From: Marinobacterium aestuarii
GTDB lineage: Bacteria; Pseudomonadota; Gammaproteobacteria; Pseudomonadales; Balneatricaceae
Length of the DNA stretch: 64,000 nucleotides
Assembly (NCBI RefSeq): GCF_001651805.1
Contig: NZ_CP015839.1
Span: forward strand, 2,170,001 to 2,234,000
Direction of reading: 5' to 3'
Of the stretch, positions 24,554-33,839 are shown piece by piece. The translations under genes were made by a program, and so were the position numbers. Under the pieces are notes generated by a model that saw only the letters and a program-made list of their open reading frames with translations, had not been told where the DNA came from and ran no database searches. Positions within the stretch are counted from its first letter, which is position 1, and every line of letters starts with the position of its first letter.

Positions 24554-27456
24554 CAGCCGGCTCCGTTGCCGTTGGCGAGCGTTGCGGCATCACCCTTGAG
24601 CAGCTGGTGTTGCAGCTTTTCGAAGGAGCGGAAGTTCTTCTGCCATTCAGACGGCTGGCTGACCTTCTCGACCTGCACCGCGGTCACCTTGTACTCCGGA
24701 CAGTTGGTGGCCCAGTCGGAGCTGTCGGTGGTGATGACGTTGGCGCCACTGCCCGGGTGATGGAAGGTGGTGTAGACCACGCCCGGCAGCATGCGCTCGC
24801 TGATGCGGGCGCGCAGTACCGTTTGGCCTGCGCGGCTGGAAATGCCGAGCCAGTCGCCATCCTTGATGCCCCGCAGTTCGGCGTCGGAGGGATGCACTTC
24901 CAGTACGTCCTCGTCGTGCCAGACCTGGTTGTCGGTGCGCCGCGTCTGGGCACCCACGTTGTACTGCGACAGTATGCGACCGGTGGTCAGCAGCAGCGGG
25001 AAGCGACGGTTGGTGCGCTCCTCGGTGGCGACGTATTCGGTGATGGCAAACTGACCACGGCCGATGGGGAAGTCCTCCACGTGCATGGTGGGCATGCCGT
25101 CTGGGTGCTGCTCGTTGCAGGGCCACTGGATGCTGCCGAGCTCTTCCAGTCGGTCGTAGCTGACGCCGGTAAAGGTCGGGGTCAGGCTGGCGATCTCGTC
25201 CATGATCTCGGACGGGTGGCTGTAGTTCATCGGGTAGCCCAGGGCATTGGCCAGGTCCTGGGTCACTTCCCAGTCTTCCTTGCCGGCGACGGCGGGCATG
25301 ACCTTGCGCACGCGGTTGATGCGTCGTTCCGCGTTGGTGAAGGTGCCGTTTTTCTCCAGGAAGGAGGAGCCCGGCAGCAGCACATGGGCGTACTTGGCGG
25401 TTTCGTTAAGGAAGATATCCTGCACGATCAGGCAGTCCAGTGACTTGAGTGCGGCCTCAACGTGGTGCGTGTTGGGGTCGGACTGGGCGATGTCTTCGCC
25501 CTGCACATAAAGTGCCTTGAAGGTGCCGGCGATGGCCGAGTCGAACATGTTGGGAATGCGCAGCCCAGGTTCGTCGTCGAGCGTTACACCCCAGACCTGC
25601 TCGAAGCGGGCACGGGCGACATCGTCGGACACATGCTGGTAGCCCGGCAGTTCGTGGGGGAAGGAGCCCATGTCGCAGGAACCCTGCACGTTGTTCTGGC
25701 CGCGCAGCGGGTTTACGCCCACGCCTTCACGGCCGATATTGCCGGTGGCCAGCGCCAGGTTGGCGATGCCCATGACCATGGTGGAACCCTGGCTGTGCTC
25801 GGTGACGCCCAGACCGTAGTAGATGGCGCCATTGGGAGCCTTGGCATAGGTGCGTGCCGCACGGCGAACCATGTCGGCGTTCACGCCTGTGACCGCTTCC
25901 ATTTGCTCGGGGGAGTGACGCGCATCGCTGATAAAGGCGCGCCAGGCCTGATAGCCCTTGTCGTCGCAGCGGCTGGCGATAAAGTCGGTGTCTTCCAGAC
26001 CTTCGTCCATGATGACGTGGGCCAGGGCATTGATCAGGGCGACGTTGGTGCCGGGGCGCAGCGCCAGATGCTGGGCATCTTTGAGGTGCGGCGTTTTCAG
26101 CAGGTCTATGCGGCGCGGGTCGGCCACGATCAGCTCGGCGCCTTCACGCAGGCGACGGCGCATCAGTGAGCCGAATACCGGGTGGGCGTCGGTGGGGTTG
26201 GCGCCTATGACGATGATGACATCGGACTGCATCACCGAGTCGAAGGTCTGGGTACCGGCGGATTCGCCCAGGGTTGCCTTGAGGCCGAAACCGGTGGGCG
26301 AGTGGCATACACGGGCACAGGTGTCGGTGTTGTTGTTTCTAAAGCCTGCCCGTACCAGTTTCTGTACCAGGTAGGTTTCTTCGTTGGTGCAGCGCGAGGA
26401 GGTGATGCCGCCGATGCTTTCACGACCGTACTTGGCCTGAGTTTCCTTCAGGCGCCGGGCAGCAAAGCCGATGGCGTCTTCCCAGCTGACTTCGCGCCAG
26501 GGCTGGTCGATGGAATCACGGATCATTGGCTGCTTGATGCGGTCGGCGTGGGTGGCGTAACCAAAGGCGAAACGTCCCTTGACGCAGGAGTGGCCGTGGT
26601 TGGCGTCACCGCCCTTGTAGGGGACCATGCGGATGACCTGGTCACCCTTCATTTCGGCCTTGAAGGAGCAGCCGACACCGCAGTAGGCGCAGGTGGTGAC
26701 GACACTGTGTTCCGGCTGGCCGGCGTCTATAACGCTCTTCTCCATCAGCGTGGAGGTGGGGCAAGCCTGGACGCAGGCGCCGCAAGAGACGCAATCCGAA
26801 TTCATGAAATTATCGCCCTGACCGGCGACGACCTTGGAGTCGAAACCGCGGCCTCCGATGGTCAGGGCGAAGGTGCCCTGGACTTCTTCACAGGCCCGGA
26901 CGCAGCGCGAGCAGACGATGCACTTGCTGGCGTCGAAGCTGAAGTAGGGGTTGGAGCTGTCGGTTTCGGCGTCCAGGTGGTTTTCACCGTCAAAGCCGTA
27001 GCGCACATCCCGCAGACCCACGGCGCCGGCCATGTCCTGCAGTTCGCAGTCACCGTTGGCCGGGCAGGTCAGGCAGTCCAGCGGGTGATCGGAGATGTAC
27101 AGCTCCATGATATTGCGACGCAGCTTGGCCAGCTTGCCGTTCTGGGTGGTGATCTTCATGCCGGCTTCGGCCGGGGTGGTGCAGGACGCCGGATAGCCGC
27201 GACGCCCCTCGATCTGCACCGCGCACAGGCGACAGGAACCAAAGGCTTCCAGGTTGTCGGAGGCGCAGAGCTTGGGAATGTTGATGTCGTGCAATGCGGC
27301 GGCGCGCATCACCGAAGTACCCTCGGGCACGGTGATCTGAACGCCGTCGATATCGAGGGTTACCAGGGTCTCGGACAGGCGCGCCGGGGTGCCGTAGTCC
27401 TTGTCTGGAGAGCCCTTGTATGCAGAGCCTTTGCTGGGATCAAAATGTTGCAACAT
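24553..27456 (-). CDS. fdsA: NAD-dependent formate dehydrogenase subunit alpha (FdsA)
   Basis: 967 residues, the size of the large molybdenum subunit of soluble FdsGBA formate dehydrogenases. In order: N-terminal 2Fe-2S domain (C64, C75, C78, C92), a histidine/cysteine cluster (HPLDCLTCPANGDC), two 4Fe-4S motifs (C178-C188 and C221-C231), the CAYCGVGC cofactor-domain cluster (C255, C258, C262, C290), then the bis-MGD catalytic domain. C383 in RVCHSPT is the predicted molybdenum ligand. It oxidises formate to CO2 and passes electrons to FdsB/FdsG for NAD+ reduction in the cytosol. 20 bp separate it from fdsB. Confidence 0.96.
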   Translation of the reverse strand: MLQHFDPSKGSAYKGSPDKDYGTPARLSETLVTLDIDGVQITVPEGTSVMRAAALHDINIPKLCASDNLEAFGSCRLCAVQIEGRRGYPASCTTPAEAGMKITTQNGKLAKLRRNIMELYISDHPLDCLTCPANGDCELQDMAGAVGLRDVRYGFDGENHLDAETDSSNPYFSFDASKCIVCSRCVRACEEVQGTFALTIGGRGFDSKVVAGQGDNFMNSDCVSCGACVQACPTSTLMEKSVIDAGQPEHSVVTTCAYCGVGCSFKAEMKGDQVIRMVPYKGGDANHGHSCVKGRFAFGYATHADRIKQPMIRDSIDQPWREVSWEDAIGFAARRLKETQAKYGRESIGGITSSRCTNEETYLVQKLVRAGFRNNNTDTCARVCHSPTGFGLKATLGESAGTQTFDSVMQSDVIIVIGANPTDAHPVFGSLMRRRLREGAELIVADPRRIDLLKTPHLKDAQHLALRPGTNVALINALAHVIMDEGLEDTDFIASRCDDKGYQAWRAFISDARHSPEQMEAVTGVNADMVRRAARTYAKAPNGAIYYGLGVTEHSQGSTMVMGIANLALATGNIGREGVGVNPLRGQNNVQGSCDMGSFPHELPGYQHVSDDVARARFEQVWGVTLDDEPGLRIPNMFDSAIAGTFKALYVQGEDIAQSDPNTHHVEAALKSLDCLIVQDIFLNETAKYAHVLLPGSSFLEKNGTFTNAERRINRVRKVMPAVAGKEDWEVTQDLANALGYPMNYSHPSEIMDEIASLTPTFTGVSYDRLEELGSIQWPCNEQHPDGMPTMHVEDFPIGRGQFAITEYVATEERTNRRFPLLLTTGRILSQYNVGAQTRRTDNQVWHDEDVLEVHPSDAELRGIKDGDWLGISSRAGQTVLRARISERMLPGVVYTTFHHPGSGANVITTDSSDWATNCPEYKVTAVQVEKVSQPSEWQKNFRSFEKLQHQLLKGDAATLANGNGAG

Positions 27457-27476
27457 GATTCTAGTCTCCGCCCAGC

Positions 27477-29012
27477 TTAGCGCTGCAGGTCTTCAGGGAA
27501 GTATTTCATCACGCTCTGTACCGGGAACGGCGTCATGCCGCCCATGGCGCAGAGGGAGCCGTCGACCATGGTGTCGCACAGATCGGCCAGCAGTTCGAGA
27601 TTGGCCTCGCGATTTTCATTGGCGCGGATGCGGTCGATAACCTCAACGCCACGGGTGGAGCCGATGCGACAGGGGGTGCACTTGCCGCAGGATTCGACGA
27701 CACAGAACTCCATCGAGAATCGCGCCTGCTCACCCATGTCTACAGTATCGTCGAACATCACCACGCCGCCATGGCCCAGTACCGCACCCACGGCGGCAAA
27801 GGATTCATAGTCCAGCGGTGTATCCCACTGGCTTTCCGGCAGGTAGGCCCCCAGGGGGCCGCCGACCTGCACCGCGCGTAGCGTACGACCCGAGAAAGTG
27901 CCGCCGCCGAAGTCTTCCATCAGCTGGCGCAGGGTGGCGCCAAAGGCCAGTTCGATCAGGCCGCCGCGCTTGACGTTGCCGGCCAGCTGCATCGGCAGGG
28001 TACCGAGGGAGCGGCCCATGCCGTAGCTGGCATAGGTTTCGCCACCCTTGTGCATGATGAAGGGCACGGCGGCCAGCGACAGCACGTTGTTGACCACGGT
28101 GGGCTGGCCGAAGAGGCCGACAATGGCCGGCAGCGGCGGCTTGGCGCGCACCAGGCCGCGCTTGCCTTCAAGGCTTTCGAGCAGGGAGGTTTCTTCGCCG
28201 CAGATGTAGGCACCGGCCCCCAGACGCACTTCCAGGTCAAAGCGGCGGCCGCTGCCCATCAGGTTGTCGCCCAGGTAGCCGGCGGCATAGGCGCGCTCGA
28301 TGGCCAGATTCATCAGCCGGTGGGCCACCGGGTACTCGGATCTCAGGTAGATGTAGCCCTGGGTCGCATCGACGGCGAGACCCGCGATGGCCATGCCTTC
28401 GATCAGCATGTAGGGATCGCACTCCATCACCATGCGGTCGGCGAAGGTACCTGAGTCACCTTCGTCGGCGTTGCAGACGATGTACTTCTGCTCGGCTGGC
28501 GCGTTGAGTACCGTCTGCCACTTGATGCCGGTGGGGAAGGCCGCACCGCCGCGTCCGCGCAGGCCAGACACCTTGATCTCATCAACGATCTCTTGATTGT
28601 TCAGCTGCAGGGCTTTTTCCAGGCCGCGAAAACCATCCAGTGCCAGGTAGTCTTCGACAGACACCGGGTCCGTGATGCCGGAGCGGGCGAAGGTCAGGCG
28701 CTGCTGGTTTTTCAGGAACGGAATTTCTTCCACCAGGCCCAGGGCCAGGGGATGTTCAGCGGCGCCTTCAAACAAACCCGCCTCCACCAGGGCGGCGATG
28801 TCGTCGACCTCTACCGGGCCAAAACCGATGCGACCGGCGGCTGTCTCGACTTCCACCAGAGGCTCAAGCCAGAACAGGCCACGGGAGCCATTGCGGATGA
28901 TTTCAATCTGGGCGCCGCGGGTCTTGGCCTGGCGTGCAATTTCGGCAGCAACGGCGTCGGCGCCCATGGCCAGTGCTGTTGTATCGCAGGGGACAAAAAT
29001 ACGTGTAGTCAT
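27477..29012 (-). CDS. fdsB: NAD-dependent formate dehydrogenase subunit beta (FdsB)
   Basis: 511 residues, NuoF-like. An N-terminal extension (~residues 1-130) precedes the FMN/NADH domain with GLRGRGGAAFPTGIKW and CNADEGDSGTFADR. The C-terminal iron-sulphur motif is ESCGKCTPCRIG. FdsB takes electrons from FdsA and reduces NAD+. Its ATG shares a base with the fdsG stop codon (TAATG), so the two are translated together. Confidence 0.95.
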   Translation of the reverse strand: MTTRIFVPCDTTALAMGADAVAAEIARQAKTRGAQIEIIRNGSRGLFWLEPLVEVETAAGRIGFGPVEVDDIAALVEAGLFEGAAEHPLALGLVEEIPFLKNQQRLTFARSGITDPVSVEDYLALDGFRGLEKALQLNNQEIVDEIKVSGLRGRGGAAFPTGIKWQTVLNAPAEQKYIVCNADEGDSGTFADRMVMECDPYMLIEGMAIAGLAVDATQGYIYLRSEYPVAHRLMNLAIERAYAAGYLGDNLMGSGRRFDLEVRLGAGAYICGEETSLLESLEGKRGLVRAKPPLPAIVGLFGQPTVVNNVLSLAAVPFIMHKGGETYASYGMGRSLGTLPMQLAGNVKRGGLIELAFGATLRQLMEDFGGGTFSGRTLRAVQVGGPLGAYLPESQWDTPLDYESFAAVGAVLGHGGVVMFDDTVDMGEQARFSMEFCVVESCGKCTPCRIGSTRGVEVIDRIRANENREANLELLADLCDTMVDGSLCAMGGMTPFPVQSVMKYFPEDLQR

Positions 29013-29503
29013 TATTTCAGCTCCAGGGCACGGGTCGTCAGGCGGCTTACCAGGCGGTCGAATTTTTCTGGCGAGACGCGGCCGTGGATGTCATCACCGA
29101 TGCGCACCGAGGGCGCGCAGGCGCAATTGCCCAGGCAGTAGACCGGCTCCAGGGTGATTTCACGGTCCGCCGTGGTGCCATGGTAGTCGACGTTCAGGCT
29201 GGCCTTGGCGTGGGCCTCCAGAGCGCGTGATCCCATGGACTGGCAGGCCTCGGCCCGGCAGATCTGCAGTGTGTGGCTGCCAGGTTCGCTGGTGCGAAAG
29301 TGGTGGTAGAAGCTGATGACACCATGTATTTCGGCGCGGGTCTGATTGAGCGCATCACCGATCTGGGGCACGGCCTCGGTGGGCACATAGCCGAACCTGT
29401 CCTGAATCGCGTGCAGAATGGGCAGCAGGGCGCCGGGCTTGTGTTTCAGGGCGTCGATTTCTGCTTGGATCAACTCGGGGGTCCACTGGGGGAGGCCGCT
29501 CAT
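29012..29503 (-). CDS. fdsG: NAD-dependent formate dehydrogenase subunit gamma (FdsG)
   Basis: 163 residues from the ATG at 29501-29503, with AGGTGA seven bases upstream; the frame is open to 29548 but runs through the operator. It is a NuoE-like thioredoxin-fold protein with a 2Fe-2S site formed by CRAEACQSMG and CLGNCACAPS. It is the first gene of the fdsGBA-fdhD-fdsD operon. The subunit shuttles electrons within the complex. Confidence 0.93.
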   Translation of the reverse strand: MSGLPQWTPELIQAEIDALKHKPGALLPILHAIQDRFGYVPTEAVPQIGDALNQTRAEIHGVISFYHHFRTSEPGSHTLQICRAEACQSMGSRALEAHAKASLNVDYHGTTADREITLEPVYCLGNCACAPSVRIGDDIHGRVSPEKFDRLVSRLTTRALELK

Positions 29504-29530
29504 TGCATTCACCTGGGCTCTTATCGTTAT

Positions 29531-29550
29531 ATATGCACCTTGGTGCATAT
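29531..29550. promoter_or_regulatory. Operator-like inverted repeat upstream of fdsG
   Basis: Nine-base arms ATATGCACC and GGTGCATAT flank TT, a perfect 20-bp palindrome in the 125-bp gap between fdsG and the divergent regulator. It lies 28 bp before the fdsG start codon and 78 bp before that of the regulator. It is the best candidate binding site for the regulator at 29629. Confidence 0.6.
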
Positions 29551-29610
29551 TTTATGATTATGTTTCCATTTAGGATGCGGCAAACTTAGCATTGCTGCGT
29601 TAAACACGAA

Positions 29611-29630
29611 ATATGAAATAAAGTTCATAT
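29611..29630. promoter_or_regulatory. Second inverted repeat at the start of the fds regulator gene
   Basis: ATATGAA and TTCATAT flank six bases and overlap the regulator's ATG. The position suits autorepression, but the arms differ from the TGCACC repeat, so a different protein or an RNA hairpin at the ribosome site is possible. Confidence 0.4.
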
Positions 29631-30690
29631 GAAAAAAATACAGATAACACCGGCCTGGTCATTTACCGATGAAGCGGGCAATCGACTCGACCCCCAGCTG
29701 TTTGGTCTGCTCAATGCCGTGCATCAAAGCGGCAAGCTGACGGTGGCGGCGGCGGATGTGGGCATTTCCTATCGTCATGCCTGGAACCTGCTAAACAAGT
29801 GGGCGGACTTTTTCGGTGTCGCCCTGGTGGATATGCAAAAAGGTCGCGGCGCCTGGCTGTCGCCCCTGGGCGAAAAGCTACTCTGGGCCGAGCAGCGCGT
29901 GGCTGCGCGCCTGGGGCCGCAGCTCGAAAGCCTGGGCTCTGAACTGAATCTGGAAATTCAGCAGCTGCTCGAAGGGGTAAAGCCGGTGTTGCGGCTCTAT
30001 GCCAGCCACGGTTATGCGGTGGCGCTGCTGCCGCGCTTCGCTGCGGATTTGCAACTGGATCTGCAGTACTGCAGTCCGCAGGAGGCGCTGGCGGCACTCA
30101 ATCGCGGTGCCTGTGATGTGGCCGGGTTCCATGTGCCCACGGCGGCGATCAGCGGGCCGCTGATGAAAAATTATCGCCGGTTGCTCAAGCCCCGCAGCCA
30201 CCGCATCATCCGTTTTATTACCCGTTGCCAGGGGCTGATGATCAAACCGGACAATCCAAGAGGGATCGAGGGGCTGAATGATCTGCTGCGGACCGATGTG
30301 CGTTTTATCAACCGCCAGAGGGATTCAGGCACCCGGGCGCTGCTCGATGGCTTGCTGCGCGATGCCGGATTATCGGTGCGAAAAATCAAAGGTTATGAGC
30401 TGGAGGAATATACCCACTCGGCGGTGGCGGCCTATATCGCTGCCGGCATGGCCGATGTGGGCTTTGGTGTCGAGGCGGCGGCACGCCAGTTCGGGCTTGG
30501 TTTTGTACCCCTGGCCACCGAGCATTATCTGATGGTGTGCCACAAGCAGTCGCTGAATGATCCCAAGCTGCAGCGCCTGATCGGCCTGATGGAAAGTGAA
30601 GCCTTCAGGCAGGCGGTGTCGGCCCTGCCGGGGTATTCACCCAGTCGCTGCGGTGAAATCTGCGCCATCGACGAGCTGTTTGATGCCTGA
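29629..30690 (+). CDS. ModE-like/periplasmic-binding-fold regulator of the fds operon
   Basis: 353 residues. Residues ~20-95 form a ModE/LysR-like winged helix (LLNAVHQSGKLTVAAADVGISYRHAWNLLN, WLSPLGEKLLWAEQ). Residues ~120-340 form a periplasmic-binding-protein-like domain of the PF12727 type (CDVAGFHVP, RFINRQRDSGTRALLDGLL, GMADVGFGVEAAA). Regulators of this build respond to molybdate, tungstate or a related oxyanion or anion. It is divergent from fdsG across a 125-bp gap with a clear palindrome, so control of formate dehydrogenase expression is the natural inference. The ribosome site is poor. Confidence 0.8.
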   Translation: MKKIQITPAWSFTDEAGNRLDPQLFGLLNAVHQSGKLTVAAADVGISYRHAWNLLNKWADFFGVALVDMQKGRGAWLSPLGEKLLWAEQRVAARLGPQLESLGSELNLEIQQLLEGVKPVLRLYASHGYAVALLPRFAADLQLDLQYCSPQEALAALNRGACDVAGFHVPTAAISGPLMKNYRRLLKPRSHRIIRFITRCQGLMIKPDNPRGIEGLNDLLRTDVRFINRQRDSGTRALLDGLLRDAGLSVRKIKGYELEEYTHSAVAAYIAAGMADVGFGVEAAARQFGLGFVPLATEHYLMVCHKQSLNDPKLQRLIGLMESEAFRQAVSALPGYSPSRCGEICAIDELFDA

Positions 30691-30721
30691 TCCAGGCGCT
30701 GCAGTACTTAAGCGCTGCTGT

Positions 30722-31030
30722 TCAATGTCGCCACATCACATCGGCCTTGTGGTCGACGGCGGCCTGCAGCAGCTGCAGCAGTGCAAAGGCACGGGTTGCC
30801 AGCGGCACCTTGTCTTCCTCGTCGTCGTCTTCGTTGTCCGCAGTCTCGTCCGCGGCCGCAGGAGCGTTTTTGAGCGCCTGTTTCAGCCTTGCCAGGGCGG
30901 CGGGTACATCGTCCGCCAGCACAGCGCCTGGCACCGTATCGGTGCGGCCCATCATGCGAATCAGTTGCAGGGCTTCAGTGCCAAAGAGGGTAATGTCGGC
31001 GTGGGCGTCTGAGCTAAAAGTCACCAGCAT
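30722..31030 (-). CDS. DUF1840-family protein
   Basis: 102 residues from ATG 31028-31030 (MLVTFSSDAHADITLFG). The LIRMMGRTDTVPGAVLADDVPAALARLKQAL segment and an acidic linker (ADNEDDDEEDK) before a C-terminal LATRAFALLQLLQAA helix match DUF1840. The family is widespread in proteobacteria with no assigned function; it is cytosolic. It is convergent to the fds regulator gene. Confidence 0.85.
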   Translation of the reverse strand: MLVTFSSDAHADITLFGTEALQLIRMMGRTDTVPGAVLADDVPAALARLKQALKNAPAAADETADNEDDDEEDKVPLATRAFALLQLLQAAVDHKADVMWRH

Positions 31031-31386
31031 GGGAGTGTTGCCTTCTTTGGTTGAGCTGAGGTCGGATGGGTATTGCAGGGCCTGGCGGTGCGCCTTTGTG
31101 TCAATAAGCATAGCGTCTGGCGGCGGCCCTGTCTGCAATAGCCTGCGCCTGCCCCTGGCCGTTAATGTCAATTATTCGACTGTATTTGTTATTGCCGCTA
31201 AAGCGCTGATTAACCACACTGTTTGCTATGTTTTGACGGTGCATATCCTGTGTGTCTGCGGCTGCAACCAAGGTCGAGTGTGCGGTTGCCGTGCCTCGGT
31301 CGCGGAGCTGCGAAGCTCGAGCAGTGGCTGATTCTGTCAGGGATAGCGCGCGTTTCACTTTAGGACTGATGCAAGAGGTTACCCCA
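31031..31386. other. Intergenic region upstream of the acyl-CoA dehydrogenase gene
   Basis: 356 bp between divergent genes. No gene, terminator or convincing operator was seen; it should hold both promoters. Confidence 0.5.
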
Positions 31387-33177
31387 ATGCCCGAGTACAA
31401 AGCCCCGCTGCGCGATATTCGTTTTGCGATGCAGGAACTGCTGGATTTTGACGGTCACTATCAAAGGCTGCCTGGCGCGGAAGACGCCAGCATGGATATG
31501 GTGGATGCCATTCTCGAGGAAGCCGGCAAGTTTGCCTCCCAGGTGCTCTCGCCGCTGAATCAGACGGGTGATCAGGGCTGTCGCCTGGGTGAGTCCGGAG
31601 TGGAAACGCCTGAGGGATTCAAGGAGGCCTATGCGCGCTATATCGAGGGTGGCTGGCCATCGCTGGCGCAGGCGCAGGCCTTTGGCGGTCAGGGGTTGCC
31701 GGACTCGCTGGCCACCATAGTCGCGGAAATCAACGGCAGCGCCAACTGGTCCTGGACCATGTATCCGGGCCTGTCCCACGGCGCCATGGCGACACTCATG
31801 ACCCATGCCACAGAGGCGTTGCGTGACCGCTATCTGCCGCCGCTGGTTGAAGGTCGCTGGACGGGCACCATGTGCCTGACTGAACCCCAGGCGGGTTCTG
31901 ATCTGGCCCTGCTGCGCACCCGGGCAGAACCCAACGAGGACGGCAGCTACAGCATCAGCGGCACCAAGATTTTCATTTCCGCCGGCGAGCACGATATGGC
32001 GGAAAATATCCTGCATATAGTACTGGCGCGCCTGCCCGATGCCCCTGCGGGTAACAAGGGCATCTCGCTGTTTCTGGTACCGCGTTTTGCAGTGAATGAT
32101 GATGGCAGTCTCGGTGAGGCCAATTCCCTGGGCTGTGGCTCGCTGGAACACAAGATGGGCATCCACGGCAACGCCACCTGCGTGATGAATTTCGACGGCG
32201 CCCGGGGCTTTTTGCTCGGTGAGCCGAACCGTGGCCTGGCCTGCATGTTTACCTTTATGAACAACGCCAGGCTCTTTATTGCCCAGCAGGGCATCTGCCA
32301 TGCCGAGCTCTCGTACCAGGGCGCCCTGGCATACGCCAAAGACCGGCTGCAGATGCGCTCGCTGCGCGGTGTTGCTGCGCCTGAAAAGAGCGCCGATCCC
32401 ATTATTGTGCACGCCGATGTGCGGCGCATGCTGCTGACCCAGAAAGCCTTTGCCGAGGGTGGCCGTGCCTTCAGTTACCTCTGTGCCCAGCTGGTTGACC
32501 TGGCCCACGGGGCCGAAGATCAGGCCGAGCGCCAGCGCGCCCAAGAGCGTCTTGCGCTGCTGATTCCCATTGCCAAGGGTTTTCTGACCGAAGCTGGCGT
32601 CGAGGCCGCGAGTCTGGGAATTCAGGTTTTCGGTGGCCATGGCTACATCGCCGAGTGGGGCATGGAGCAGATTCTGCGCGACGCCCGCATCGCCCCCATT
32701 TACGAGGGCACCAACGGCATTCAGGCACTGGATCTGCTGGGGCGCAAGGTCAACGGCAGCAAGGGCGCGCTGCAGCGGGGCTTTGCGGACGAGGTGCAGG
32801 CCTTTATCGAATCCGAGCGCAATAACGCAGAGCTGGCTGAGCTGATTGTCGAGCTGGAGCGCCAGCTGCAGCGCTGGAACAGTCTGACCGGGCAACTGAT
32901 CACCGAGATCGGCGCAGATCCGGCCCAGCTGGGCGCCGCCGCCTTCGATTACATGATGTACAGCGGTTACACGGTGCTGGCCTATATCTGGGCCTTGAGT
33001 GCGGTCAAGGCGCAGCAGGCGCTGGCCGCGGGCAGCACTGAAACCGCTTTTTATGGCGCCAAGCTCAGCACTGCGCGCTTTTATTTCCGCCGTATACTGC
33101 CGCGCAATGAAGGCCTGGCGGCGACGCTGCTGGACAGCGCCAATACCCTGCTCGACCTGCCAGAGGATGCCTTCTGA
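31387..33177 (+). CDS. Acyl-CoA dehydrogenase of the DmdC family
   Basis: 596 residues from ATG 31387. The MPEYKAPLRDIRF start, an acyl-CoA dehydrogenase core (CLTEPQAGSDLALLRTRA, SGTKIFISAGEHD, HKMGIHGNATCVMNFDGA, FGGHGYIAEWGMEQILRDARI, IYEGTNGIQALDLLGRK) and a C-terminal extension distinguish it from ordinary 380-residue enzymes. This is the family of 3-methylmercaptopropionyl-CoA dehydrogenase (DmdC) and related long proteins; many members act on other acyl-CoAs. FAD-dependent and cytosolic. No dmdA, dmdB or dmdD is nearby, so DMSP use is not supported. Confidence 0.85.
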   Translation: MPEYKAPLRDIRFAMQELLDFDGHYQRLPGAEDASMDMVDAILEEAGKFASQVLSPLNQTGDQGCRLGESGVETPEGFKEAYARYIEGGWPSLAQAQAFGGQGLPDSLATIVAEINGSANWSWTMYPGLSHGAMATLMTHATEALRDRYLPPLVEGRWTGTMCLTEPQAGSDLALLRTRAEPNEDGSYSISGTKIFISAGEHDMAENILHIVLARLPDAPAGNKGISLFLVPRFAVNDDGSLGEANSLGCGSLEHKMGIHGNATCVMNFDGARGFLLGEPNRGLACMFTFMNNARLFIAQQGICHAELSYQGALAYAKDRLQMRSLRGVAAPEKSADPIIVHADVRRMLLTQKAFAEGGRAFSYLCAQLVDLAHGAEDQAERQRAQERLALLIPIAKGFLTEAGVEAASLGIQVFGGHGYIAEWGMEQILRDARIAPIYEGTNGIQALDLLGRKVNGSKGALQRGFADEVQAFIESERNNAELAELIVELERQLQRWNSLTGQLITEIGADPAQLGAAAFDYMMYSGYTVLAYIWALSAVKAQQALAAGSTETAFYGAKLSTARFYFRRILPRNEGLAATLLDSANTLLDLPEDAF

Positions 33178-33839
33178 TCGGCATCTGGGCGGGGCTCTCC
33201 GAGCAAGCCTGAGTCAAATCAACCGTCGTGTTCCTCAGGGGAGTACGGCGGTTTTTTATGGGAGCCCTGGTAGCGCTCAGGGTCCGTATAGTCCGATCAG
33301 TTCAGTATCCTGGGCGGGCGTGGTTCGGCCGGCTAACAGGGCGTCGTGTATGAAGGCAGAGGTTTGGCCCAAGGGACGCACCAGAGCGCCTGGCATTGAG
33401 GCACAAGCAGCTTTTCCTGCTGAGTGTCGAGCGCAAGGGTTGCCCCATTAGCAGCACCTGTATCGCCTGTTCGAGCACCCAAACAACCTGTATCGCCTTG
33501 CGGATCAAGCACTTTCCTCGCTTCTTGGCCGTGCTTAGCGCACTGTGCCGGGCCAACTGCGCTATCATGGTCAGACTGTGACGACGGGGTTGCTGAAATT
33601 CATGCCGCTAAAGCCAAACGCGGGGCTGCCATAGTCTGCATTTCGGGGGGCCAGGGAGCTGTTGAAAGCGTTTCCGTTATGGCTGCCTTGGCAAAGAGCT
33701 CATCTAATGCAGGCTCAGCCGCTATTCAGGTTGAGAGTGCTAGCGTGTGCCGCGTTTTTGGTGTAATAAGTCGGCCTGAATTTGTCGCAATATCCTTATT
33801 AAACCCGCTTGCGGGATAATCTTTGATTGGAGTACGAGA
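33178..33839. other. Gene-poor stretch before opgG
   Basis: Apart from the terminator at 33221-33257 there is no convincing intact gene. A frame near 33585-33690 (AKAKRGAAIVCISGGQG) faintly resembles the C-terminal end of thiolases and may be a decayed fragment. The last 60 bp contain the ribosome site of opgG. Confidence 0.5.
33221..33257 (+). terminator. Terminator of the acyl-CoA dehydrogenase gene
   Basis: A 14-pair stem with three G-T pairs, arms 33221-33234 and 33240-33253, is followed by a run of thymines. Confidence 0.85.

Noticed and set aside
31360-32895. Leftward 511-codon frame opposite the acyl-CoA dehydrogenase gene
   Set aside because: Mirror of a well-supported gene, no recognisable fold or ribosome site.
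31387-33177. Assignment of the acyl-CoA dehydrogenase to DMSP demethylation (dmdC) as a pathway call
   Set aside because: The family fits, but dmdA, dmdB and dmdD are not in the window and this family is often used for other acyl-CoAs.
33302-33581. Small overlapping frames on both strands in the gap before opgG
   Set aside because: No ribosome sites, no similarity I can name, and unusual cysteine/serine-rich composition; treated as non-coding.
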